A stretch of DNA of 64,000 nt, taken from NCBI RefSeq assembly GCF_030652515.1, contig NZ_JAUSAR010000217.1:1-64000 (forward strand), written 5' to 3'. The notes beneath the pieces are model-generated. The model did not search any database. It had not been told where the DNA came from and saw only the letters and a program-made list of their open reading frames with translations. Position numbers and translations under genes: made by a program. Positions 47,671 through 54,905 of this stretch are shown here, in pieces. This DNA comes from Aquabacterium sp. Lineage in GTDB: Bacteria > Pseudomonadota > Gammaproteobacteria > Burkholderiales > Burkholderiaceae_C. Positions within the stretch are counted from its first letter, which is position 1, and the number at the start of each line of letters is the position of its first letter.

Positions 47671-47691
47671 AAACCCACCATCAAACCCACC
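47671..47691. repeat. Short direct repeat AAACCCACC x2
   Basis: AAACCCACC occurs at 47671-47679 and 47683-47691, a 12-bp period, 42 bases after the tRNA CCA end. Such pairs occur as integrase or excisionase arm sites at island ends, but this is only a suggestion. Confidence 0.4.
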
Positions 47692-47754
47692 GTTGTGAAA
47701 ACGCTTGGTTTTGAGTTTAGGTAGTTAGAAAAAAACCGACTGCAGGGAGGCAGG

Positions 47755-48147
47755 ATGGCTAGAGACAGCAGCATTACGCTGACGCATCTGTACGGAATAG
47801 CCGGTGTTGTGGCCGGCGCAATCAGCATCTATTACCTGATAAGCCCCGAGTCAACCTGGCGCGAATACGCATTGGTTGCCTCTGGTTGGTTAGCCGCTTT
47901 CAGCTTTGCAGTTCTGCTCACAAAAGCGCACGCCGAAGCCAGAAGTGATAGCCAGCAGATTGGCCAATTAACCAAGCAAGTTGAACATTTACAGCAAAAC
48001 CTCGAACGTCAAATTCAAGGCCTTCAGGCAGAGCTAGAACGACGCTCAGCAACCTCCGACTACTTGGCAGGTCTTCTGACTGGGCGCAGCGCCACACCAA
48101 GAGCCGCGATTCGAGAAAAACCAGGAGAGGACCCGATCCATGATTAA
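47755..48147 (+). CDS. Small membrane protein with coiled coil
   Basis: A 130-residue protein of unknown function. Two membrane helices (YGIAGVVAGAISIYYLI near 13-29 and YALVASGWLAAFSFAVLL near 38-55) precede a helical coiled-coil stretch (about 60-100, QQIGQLTKQVEHLQQNLERQIQGLQAEL in pieces). A strong GGAGG site is 5 nt before the ATG. It overlaps the Beta-family gene by 8 bases, so the two probably work together, perhaps with this protein as a membrane partner. Confidence 0.75.
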   Translation: MARDSSITLTHLYGIAGVVAGAISIYYLISPESTWREYALVASGWLAAFSFAVLLTKAHAEARSDSQQIGQLTKQVEHLQQNLERQIQGLQAELERRSATSDYLAGLLTGRSATPRAAIREKPGEDPIHD

Positions 48148-49219
48148 AGACCTGTCATTCGAAAAGTACTGCTACTTTCCCACCCTACGTACAAGGCACG
48201 CAGAACTAAAAGGGCTAGGCGAATTAGATGCGGCTCGCAAATCTAGAATCCTTCCCCTCCTCACCCTTGGTAAATGGCCGCAAGCTACTGACTTTCTTCG
48301 CGCTGCGGACAAAGTCAAAGAGGCCATGGGCGACCTTCCATATTTCTTGGATCTAACCGCAGATGGCCGTCATCTGGTAGACCACTTAAAAGCGTTGCGC
48401 GACCCTTCGGGGTACTTTTCTCAATGGAGGGCATTTGTCTCAGCCTATCCGTATGCCATACCAGTTGTACAGCTACCTAGCGATGCTCGAAGCAGGGACA
48501 TCATCCGTCAGGCAGTGGAGATCGAACGTTCAGTGGGCAAAGTGGCTTTTCGCATAAGGGACTTCGCAAAAGACACTCCACTCGTGGTCAGCGCCCTTAG
48601 CGCGATGGACGATGCGAGAAACGCTCTTGTTTTCATTGATTGCGGATACATAAGGGCAGCCATTGCTGCCTACGTCGCCGCTACCATCACAACCATCAAT
48701 CAACTACGTGCGGAATTTCCTGAAGCATTTATCACCGCACTGTCCACAAGTTTCCCATCATCAACGAAGCCCTTTGCCGATAGCTCCCAACTTAGAGGCT
48801 CTATAAACATCCTTGAGCGCGACCTGCATGAAAGGATCGGGGGGCACTCTGTGGCGGCATATGGCGACCACGGCTCTGTCCACTCTGTTGTCTATGATGA
48901 CGCGCCGATCATGCGATGGGCTGCACGTATCGATTACCCAAGGGAGTTCGATTGGTACTTTGAACGCCGGCCAAAAGATCAATCGGCCGAAGGCTATATA
49001 TCGGCCGCTAAGGAGATCGTCAAAGTTGATCCCGACATCGGCAGCAGGAAAATTTGGGGCGAACAAATGATTGTTGATGCAGCGAACGGCATCCCACATG
49101 CCAAGGCTCCCGCCTCGTGGATTGCCGTTAGAGTCAACATCCATCTGGCACGACAACTTGAGCTATCCGAAAGCCTATCGCAGGGCGACTCGAATGATAC
49201 CGATGATGATGATTTTTAA
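48140..49219 (+). CDS. Beta-family (T4 beta protein / sce7725-like) protein
   Basis: A 359-residue protein. The N-terminal YFPTLRTRHAELKGLGEL followed by ILPLLTLGKWP fits the Beta_protein/sce7725 family, found in phages and in defence islands; its biochemical role is not established. The C-terminus is acidic (NDTDDDDF). It overlaps the upstream membrane-protein gene and ends tail-to-tail, with a 4-base overlap, against the sce7726-like gene, with which the family is often paired. AT-rich relative to flanks. Confidence 0.72.
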   Translation: MIKDLSFEKYCYFPTLRTRHAELKGLGELDAARKSRILPLLTLGKWPQATDFLRAADKVKEAMGDLPYFLDLTADGRHLVDHLKALRDPSGYFSQWRAFVSAYPYAIPVVQLPSDARSRDIIRQAVEIERSVGKVAFRIRDFAKDTPLVVSALSAMDDARNALVFIDCGYIRAAIAAYVAATITTINQLRAEFPEAFITALSTSFPSSTKPFADSSQLRGSINILERDLHERIGGHSVAAYGDHGSVHSVVYDDAPIMRWAARIDYPREFDWYFERRPKDQSAEGYISAAKEIVKVDPDIGSRKIWGEQMIVDAANGIPHAKAPASWIAVRVNIHLARQLELSESLSQGDSNDTDDDDF

Positions 49220-49893
49220 GGGAGTACCAAACGAGGTATTGCCTTGGTGGCGCCTAGAGCTTCACCATAGCGCACTAGCTCCGCCAATCGGCGCTGCTGT
49301 CGATCAATGCTCTGGACAGTAGATAAGCGCAAACTCTGCCGCTTATCTTGGATAGCCTGAATCCTCAGCTCTCGACGTTTCAAATAGTCCAGCACGTATG
49401 CCCTGGCAACACGTGTCGGCATAGCTTGAAGTGCCTTTACTATTTCCGGCCTACCGCCCGTCACTTTGACCTTCTGAAGCTTAGCCAGAGCTCGCAGTTC
49501 ATCAACAGGCAAGAAGCTCATCCAACTGGCATTGTCCGGCACCGTTCTGACCTTAGCCTTACGAACAACCGTGATTGCACCATCGTCTGAAATCGACCAA
49601 ATTCCAACGTCACCGGGACACTGCGCTTGGGCACCACGAAGATGCTTGACTGCGCAAACAACTGTCACCTGTTCGAAGAAACGAAGGTAAGACTCTAGTT
49701 GCCCATCGAGACGCTCCAAAGAGTCGCGACTGCTTTTTATTTCAAAGGCACTCAGCTTCCCATTAGCCATGATCAAGTCTGCCCGCCTAGCAAAGCTATC
49801 GACGAACATTTCAGCAATGAATGCCGCCCCCTGCCCCGAAGGCGAGGAAGACAACTTGGCAATCAAAGCCCTACGGATGTCCGATTCAGTCAT
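49216..49893 (-). CDS. sce7726-like protein, possible PD-(D/E)xK nuclease
   Basis: A 225-residue protein resembling the sce7726 family. Residues 37-60 (RRADLIMANGKLSAFEIKSS) show a D...ExK arrangement (D39, E51, K53), as in PD-(D/E)xK nucleases, preceded by a helix with a glutamate (E29). The C-terminal half is basic and helical. It lies opposite the Beta-family gene and ends within the same TTAA. Start: the ATG at 49893 (MTESDIRRAL), typical of the family; a GTG 7 codons upstream is possible. Confidence 0.7.
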   Translation of the reverse strand: MTESDIRRALIAKLSSSPSGQGAAFIAEMFVDSFARRADLIMANGKLSAFEIKSSRDSLERLDGQLESYLRFFEQVTVVCAVKHLRGAQAQCPGDVGIWSISDDGAITVVRKAKVRTVPDNASWMSFLPVDELRALAKLQKVKVTGGRPEIVKALQAMPTRVARAYVLDYLKRRELRIQAIQDKRQSLRLSTVQSIDRQQRRLAELVRYGEALGATKAIPRLVLP

Positions 49894-49931
49894 GGCTGAT
49901 CTCGCATGGAGCACTCGCTAAGGACGGCAAC

Positions 49932-50051
49932 ATGACAGCTAAAAAACCTGCAAGTCTAGCCTCTCTTGGCGCTTCGAAGCTCTTAATCAACAAGTGCATT
50001 TTGCCACCGGCAATAGCTTACGCCGAAGCGAGGAAATCGACTTATGCCTAG
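49932..50051 (+). CDS. Small ORF upstream of an unknown gene
   Basis: A 39-codon frame starting with ATG and an AAGGA site 7 nt upstream (TAAGGACGGCAAC). It overlaps the next gene by 8 bases (ATGCCTAG). It is basic at the start (MTAKKPASLASLG) and has no recognised domain. It may be a true coupled small gene, a leader peptide, or the N-terminus of the next gene if a frameshift has occurred. Confidence 0.45.
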   Translation: MTAKKPASLASLGASKLLINKCILPPAIAYAEARKSTYA

Positions 50052-50670
50052 CTTCTTTTGCGAACGCACTGCGGAGTACGCATTGGTGCCAGCATTGCAA
50101 AGCCACCTCCAATCGGTGTTCAAATTTGCCACTCCAATTTTCTTTTGGAAGACGAGGGAAGGCAACAGGGTTTCTGAGAACCAACATCTCCACGGCCATG
50201 TTCACCTTCTGGCGGTTTTTGCTCGACGCCCGAAGCTGCAAAGTGATACGGGGAAGGTTTACGGAAAAATCAACCAAGACTTGGTGACATACGCTGAGAA
50301 ATCAAGTCTTGCTGGTGTGCCCGCCATCGCGGGCTTTCCTGTGGTGGAATCATTGTTTGATTTGCATTCCCAGGCATCCATGCTTTGGTTCTCCCTTCAT
50401 GGTCTTCCTCGAAAAGACATCGAGTTCAGCGTAGCTTTGCAGGCCCGGCCACACCTAACAGAAGATCTAGACGGCGCACTTTTGCAGCCGCTAGAGTTAA
50501 CGGACATCGCTGCGAACATCACAAGGTCACGCGTCTTTTCTTGGCAAGATGCAATGACTCAGCTGTCCGAACTACGAATAGATCAAGCAGATGGATATAG
50601 GTCCCGCGTCAACTGGTTTGGCAGCAGCTACAAGCCTGTTTACTTTCTCGTTTCACCACATATGCGATAG
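50044..50670 (+). CDS. Hypothetical protein
   Basis: A 208-residue protein that I do not recognise. It is not membrane-bound and has no signal peptide; it includes an aromatic-rich stretch (FKFATPIFFWKTREG) and a possible catalytic-looking GHVHLL. Its start overlaps the small ORF upstream. The AT-rich composition and the neighbours (sce7726-like, metallopeptidase, Mrr-like nuclease) place it in the island cargo. Confidence 0.62.
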   Translation: MPSFFCERTAEYALVPALQSHLQSVFKFATPIFFWKTREGNRVSENQHLHGHVHLLAVFARRPKLQSDTGKVYGKINQDLVTYAEKSSLAGVPAIAGFPVVESLFDLHSQASMLWFSLHGLPRKDIEFSVALQARPHLTEDLDGALLQPLELTDIAANITRSRVFSWQDAMTQLSELRIDQADGYRSRVNWFGSSYKPVYFLVSPHMR

Positions 50671-50683
50671 ATCGACCCACATC

Positions 50684-50977
50684 ATGACAAGCAAGCTTCC
50701 ATCCGTCATCGCAAGCCTCAGCATCCACAAGATCGATTCCGGCCTGTACGATTTCACGGTCTCTTGCAGCGGCCAGCCCTTGTACGAGGATGCCGGTTTC
50801 TCATCGGTTACTGAGGCCATTGTGGCAGCCATTCAGCAAGAAGGGCCCATCCGAGGATTTGAACTGTCCTACGGGTCAATCGTGATCGGCACATATCTCT
50901 GCGAAGAGCTAAAAGCCGACGCAGCAGGAATCGCTGACCATGCCATGGAGCGGCGCGCCGTGCTTAGGGAAAACTGA
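50684..50977 (+). CDS. Hypothetical small protein
   Basis: A 97-residue soluble protein of unknown function. A beta-hairpin-like part (IHKIDSGLYDFTVSCSG) is followed by a helix. It starts 13 bases after the preceding gene and 12 bases before the next, so the four plus-strand frames from 49932 to 51244 look like one operon. The start at 50684 is the first ATG not overlapping the upstream gene. Confidence 0.55.
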   Translation: MTSKLPSVIASLSIHKIDSGLYDFTVSCSGQPLYEDAGFSSVTEAIVAAIQQEGPIRGFELSYGSIVIGTYLCEELKADAAGIADHAMERRAVLREN

Positions 50978-50989
50978 AAGGGCAGCTGA

Positions 50990-51244
50990 GTGAATGATCC
51001 CGTCAACTGGCAAGCTATTGCAATCGAGTACAGGCGCCGCCTTCACACCGTTTGCTTTCTGACAGCTTTTGCACTGTTTGCAGCGCTTGGCTTTGGGTGC
51101 GCGAAGGTTGTGGAATGGATGCATGTGGACGCCGTCACAATGGAGACCATCGCTATGTTTGCCTGGCTTCCCATGGGCGCTATCGCTTGGTACTGCAAAG
51201 GTCGCCTTGAAGACTGGGCAGATCGAGGGCTCCCAAATCTATAG
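50990..51244 (+). CDS. Hypothetical small membrane protein
   Basis: An 84-residue protein with two hydrophobic segments (VCFLTAFALFAALGFGCAKV near 21-40 and MFAWLPMGAIAWYC near 56-69). The start is GTG. It has no recognised domain and ends the small island operon. Confidence 0.5.
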   Translation: MNDPVNWQAIAIEYRRRLHTVCFLTAFALFAALGFGCAKVVEWMHVDAVTMETIAMFAWLPMGAIAWYCKGRLEDWADRGLPNL

Positions 51245-51262
51245 AACATCTGAAGCGGTTGG

Positions 51263-51733
51263 CTATGCCCATGAATCCATTGGCCAACTAACCTCGTGAG
51301 CGCGAGCATCAACCTCAAGCGGTGCTTCGTCGTAGCCGAAGCTGTCGATCTCTGCGAGGTACCGAGGCATGAACCCTTCGATTCCACCCAATGCCTCGTA
51401 TTGATGAACATGGCGAAGTTCATGTGAGACCAGGCGAGAATCCCCTTCTCCGTGAACGATCATGATGCTGTGACCCAGCGTTAGCCCTGCCCTGCCTTCA
51501 AACAGCTTTTCCTCAAGGATCATCTGTCGCAGTGCCAACTGCTTGACCGGGACTGGAAGCTGATCCACGTACAGAAGCCGCACAAGCTCGGGGTTTTTCA
51601 CACCCACCTGGCGTGCCAGTGCAAGGCCCCGCTCGGTTAGAGGCTTCCCGCTTCTTGCTACGTATAGTGCTTGGGCCTTTGCCCAACCAATGGCCTCAAG
51701 CACCAACTGCGGCAGTAACCCCTGAAGATTCAT
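51263..51733 (-). CDS. Putative zinc metallopeptidase (HELRH)
   Basis: A 156-residue protein with a HExxH-type motif, SHELRHVHQYE, at residues 103-113, the usual zinc site of a gluzincin-like peptidase, with hydrophobic residues before it (LGHSIMIVHGEG). It resembles small DUF4157-like stand-alone domains. A GGAG site is 6 nt before the ATG. No signal peptide is present, so any action should be in the cytoplasm. It may be a toxin-type effector or a regulator of its neighbour; substrate unknown. Confidence 0.68.
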   Translation of the reverse strand: MNLQGLLPQLVLEAIGWAKAQALYVARSGKPLTERGLALARQVGVKNPELVRLLYVDQLPVPVKQLALRQMILEEKLFEGRAGLTLGHSIMIVHGEGDSRLVSHELRHVHQYEALGGIEGFMPRYLAEIDSFGYDEAPLEVDARAHEVSWPMDSWA

Positions 51734-51757
51734 GCACAACTCCGCGAAAACTGAATG

Positions 51758-51892
51758 CTAGCTGCTGGCAAGGCGCCTCGCGCGCGCGGAACGCTCCATG
51801 TCGGCAGCAAGATGGATTGCGTGATCAAGGACATCCGCGGCAAGGCCCAGGCCTTGGTAGCTTTCAAACGTCGATTCAGGGTGCTTAGGCAC
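51758..51892 (-). CDS. Possible small ORF upstream of the metallopeptidase gene
   Basis: A 44-codon frame with a GTG start, VPKHPESTFESYQG..., a helical middle (LGLAADVLDHAIHLAADMERSA) and an arginine-rich end. It lies 24 bases before the metallopeptidase start on the same strand and could be its partner or regulator. An in-frame TTG seven codons upstream could be the start instead. Evidence is spacing and protein-like composition only. Confidence 0.35.
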   Translation of the reverse strand: MPKHPESTFESYQGLGLAADVLDHAIHLAADMERSARARRLASS

Positions 51893-51942
51893 GTCTCCGT
51901 TCAACGACAATCCTAGCAACCTGCCAGCTGATATCGTCTCGC

Positions 51943-53130
51943 ATGATTACCACTCGCACTATTGGACCACTGCACTTCGAAGACCTTGACCCAAAGAGGT
52001 TCGAAGACCTCGTACGACAGCTTGCGTACGAGTTCAAGCCCTGGCGGCGACTTGAGGCCACGGGACGCTCCGGCAGCGACAATGGATTTGACGCACGAGG
52101 CTACGAAATCGTAGCCAGGAGGGATCAGCTCTTGGCTTCGGCGGAGGAAGACGAGACAGTCGAGGAGCGATCGACCCTCAACGAAGGCATTGATGACAGG
52201 CTCTGGCTCATCCAATGCAAGCGTGAGCGGGCCATTGGGCCGAAGGCTTTGGTCAAGTACTTGGACGACACCGTGCTCGGCCCGGATGAGAAGCTCCACG
52301 GACTTGTGTTTACAGCGGCCTGTGATTTTTCCAAGAAGGCCCGCGACGACTTCGCCAAGAAGTGTCGCGAGATGGAGTTGGAGGAGTGGCACCTCTGGGG
52401 CAAAGCTGAGCTCGAGGACCGGCTCTTCCGCCCCGAGAACGACCACCTCTTATTCGCCTACTTCGGCTTTTCGCTGACCATCCGCCAGCGCTCACAACGA
52501 GCCGACCTGCGGGCCCGGTTGGTTATGAAGAGGAAGGCGAACCGCATACTGAGAGACCACGCCCACGCCTCGTTATTGCTGCGCTCGCCTGATGCCACGG
52601 AGTACCCGTACACGGGCGACCTCGCTGATTTCAAGAAGAACCCGCCGTGGATGGTGCAACCGTACCGGGGCATGTCCCACGAGGGGCTTAAGTTCTGTGT
52701 GCAACGCTACTTCGCATACCTCTCTGACGACGGCAAATCGTGGGACGCCGCAATGGTTGTGAACGACGCAAGAGGACATACACACGAAGACCCTTGGTTG
52801 GGCGAAGACCGGAACGGCGAGACGCGGCAGACTATCTACGAGTTCTGGAGCACGATTCCGGAAGTGAATCGAGCTTGGCTCGAAGTTGTCGGACTGGTTC
52901 CGTTCGACGATATCGTGGACATTGATGACCTCGGCGACGAGTACGTGCAAGTCCCTCACATTTACGCTCAGTTTGTCACTGGAAGGCGTGGGCCTTTCAA
53001 GAGCTTCATCGCCGAGGTCGAAACCATCAGTCGATGGGAGCCGCGCTCCTTTAACCCTGGTGAGATGACGGACGGTCGTATCGAGTACTTCCCCGTTGAG
53101 TTGCGCAAACTTAACGACGGCAGTGAATGA
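51943..53130 (+). CDS. Restriction endonuclease-like protein (Mrr-type N-terminus)
   Basis: A 395-residue protein. The N-terminal region (about 10-100) shows the Mrr-like PD-(D/E)xK nuclease pattern: FEDLVRQLA, then GSDNGFDARG (D50) and LIQCKRE (Q91, K93). The C-terminal 250 residues, which contain several Trp/Tyr-rich stretches, are not recognised and may bind DNA or a ligand. Mrr-type enzymes cut modified foreign DNA, so a defence role is likely. It starts 50 bases from the minus-strand small ORF. Confidence 0.75.
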   Translation: MITTRTIGPLHFEDLDPKRFEDLVRQLAYEFKPWRRLEATGRSGSDNGFDARGYEIVARRDQLLASAEEDETVEERSTLNEGIDDRLWLIQCKRERAIGPKALVKYLDDTVLGPDEKLHGLVFTAACDFSKKARDDFAKKCREMELEEWHLWGKAELEDRLFRPENDHLLFAYFGFSLTIRQRSQRADLRARLVMKRKANRILRDHAHASLLLRSPDATEYPYTGDLADFKKNPPWMVQPYRGMSHEGLKFCVQRYFAYLSDDGKSWDAAMVVNDARGHTHEDPWLGEDRNGETRQTIYEFWSTIPEVNRAWLEVVGLVPFDDIVDIDDLGDEYVQVPHIYAQFVTGRRGPFKSFIAEVETISRWEPRSFNPGEMTDGRIEYFPVELRKLNDGSE

Positions 53131-53284
53131 ACACTGGCCCGATGTGTGGGTGCGTTCAGGCGCCTCGTTTCGCCATGCTGTCGAAACCTCCCCAGCCCCG
53201 GGAAGGCGGTCGCCTAAAAACCGCGCGAGGTTTCCTCCCAGGGGGCGTCCGCTACCATTAGCTTGATTCACAGGGGAGGCGTTG

Positions 53285-54820
53285 ATGACGGATGCTACAA
53301 GTGCGGTGTTAGCACAATGGGAAGGAGACTTATTGGGGCGCAAGGCCTCAGCCGATTTCCTTCATAGACTTGTACTGCAAAAGATGACGAGTAAAGGGGG
53401 CGAGGTTGCACAGTCAGCAGCACTTTGCTTTGCTTTGGATTCTGCTTGGGGCACAGGGAAGACCTTCTTCCTCAAACATTGGGCTGAAGACCTACGCAAC
53501 TGCGACCATCCAGTAATTGAATTCGACGCTTGGCAAAACGACCTTGCAGAAGAACCGCTTGTAGGCTTTCTCGCCGAGCTTCGAAATGGCCTTGATCCAT
53601 GGGTCCAGAAGGTTCCAGTGGCGAAGAAGGCTAGAGCGGAAGCAAAGAAGAAGTTCGGCGAATTGCTGCAGCGCGGGCGCAAGGCAATTCTTCCTGCCGC
53701 TGGCATCGCTGTGAAAAGCTATCTGTCAAGCAAGATCGACCTGGATGGAGTGGTTGGTGCGTTTAAGTCTGGCGGTCTTGATCAACCCGAAATGGACATA
53801 GAGGCTGCAAAAGATGCTGTTGGAAAGGGTCTGGATCGATTATTTGAGCAGGCCTTGGATTCGCATGATGAGACAAAGCAAGCTGTCAAGGATTTCAAAG
53901 GCTCATTGGACACTTTGCTACATCATCTAGAAGCACACGCGGAAGCTTCACTTCCCTTATTCATTTTGATTGACGAACTTGACCGATGCAGGCCCGACTA
54001 TGCAGTAAGACTGCTTGAAGGCATAAAGCATCTGTTTGACGCTCCCGGCGTTTGCTTCGTTGTGTCCACCAATCTTCCGCAGATGGCGGAATCAGTCCGT
54101 GCTGTTTATGGCAACGGGTTCGATGGGTATCAATACCTAAAGCGGTTCTTCGCGTTCGAGTATCAGTTGCCGAAGCCCTCACGATCCGCCTATTGTGAAG
54201 CGCTGGCACGAGAGTACCCAGCGCTCAGCGCGAGAAGCATCGCCACCGGACTACCTTCGCCCCTTACAGCCAGTCAAAACCGAATGGAGATCGTAGCTAC
54301 ACACCTTGACGTCATAGGGTCAGCCTTCGGTCTGTCCTTACGTTCGTTGAGGCAAGTCGCATTTATAGCTGAAGCGGCCGTGGCAGGGATTGACACGGCG
54401 AGAAAGGTTTTCCTTCTTCACTTGCTAATGCTTGCTGCTGTGCTGCATCGATCCCCGAAGGTATTCACTCAGATCACGCAATCCAAAGTCGTACGGGACA
54501 AGTACAAACCTCTTCTAGACGAGGCGGGATTCGAAAACCTGATACTTGAGTTTCAGACTGCGCGGCAAGGATACTTAGAGCGCGAAAAGGTTTCAATCTC
54601 ATCGGCGTTTACGCTATACCACGAGTGGTCATTTGAGGACCTTAAGACGCTAAGGGGAGTTGGAGTCAACAACTCCGCAAATTCGCGGAGCTACCCAAGC
54701 ACCCTTCTCACTGAAATAGTGGAAGAAATGCCCAATCCACATAGCCCGGAGGCTACCTACCTCCCATCAATTCGCATCTATCCTGACTTGCTACGTGCCG
54801 CCGGTTACCTATCTTCTTGA
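53285..54820 (+). CDS. KAP-family P-loop NTPase
   Basis: A 511-residue STAND-like ATPase of the KAP family. Walker A is SAWGTGKT (53-60), the family hallmark EFDAWQND follows near 80, and Walker B is in LFILIDELDRCRPD (about 225-238) followed by IKHLFDAPGVCFVVSTN. No strong membrane helices are visible, unlike many KAP proteins. KAP NTPases are found in anti-phage systems. The ATG at 53285 has GGGGAGG 5 nt upstream. It is the last gene of the island; it may work with the Mrr-like nuclease 150 bases upstream. Confidence 0.85.
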   Translation: MTDATSAVLAQWEGDLLGRKASADFLHRLVLQKMTSKGGEVAQSAALCFALDSAWGTGKTFFLKHWAEDLRNCDHPVIEFDAWQNDLAEEPLVGFLAELRNGLDPWVQKVPVAKKARAEAKKKFGELLQRGRKAILPAAGIAVKSYLSSKIDLDGVVGAFKSGGLDQPEMDIEAAKDAVGKGLDRLFEQALDSHDETKQAVKDFKGSLDTLLHHLEAHAEASLPLFILIDELDRCRPDYAVRLLEGIKHLFDAPGVCFVVSTNLPQMAESVRAVYGNGFDGYQYLKRFFAFEYQLPKPSRSAYCEALAREYPALSARSIATGLPSPLTASQNRMEIVATHLDVIGSAFGLSLRSLRQVAFIAEAAVAGIDTARKVFLLHLLMLAAVLHRSPKVFTQITQSKVVRDKYKPLLDEAGFENLILEFQTARQGYLEREKVSISSAFTLYHEWSFEDLKTLRGVGVNNSANSRSYPSTLLTEIVEEMPNPHSPEATYLPSIRIYPDLLRAAGYLSS

Positions 54821-54905
54821 CCGAGGCAAAAGCCCTTCGAGCTCGGGCCAATTCGGTATCCAAAACCTGCGGTGCTGTGAAGACCGTTTTCTAGGAACCC
54901 AACGC

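Larger units (their letters stand above)
47630..54830. mobile_element. Putative genomic island downstream of tRNA-Ala
   Basis: From the tRNA 3' end to about 54.83 kb the sequence is visibly more AT-rich and uses rarer codons than both flanks. The cargo is of the defence-island type (Beta-family and sce7726-like proteins, Mrr-like nuclease, KAP NTPase, metallopeptidase) plus unknown small genes. Both flanks are ordinary core genes. No integrase, transposase or convincing repeat of the tRNA 3' end is visible, so it may be an old or decayed integration. The right limit is approximate. Confidence 0.65.

Noticed and set aside
47565..47828. 87-codon frame antisense to tRNA-Ala
   Set aside because: Its C-terminal half is the known kind of artefact produced by translating the complement of a tRNA gene.
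54851..54857. ATTCGGT, shared with the tRNA-Ala 3' end, as an attachment-site repeat at the right end of the island
   Set aside because: Only seven identical bases and poor similarity around them; easily chance.
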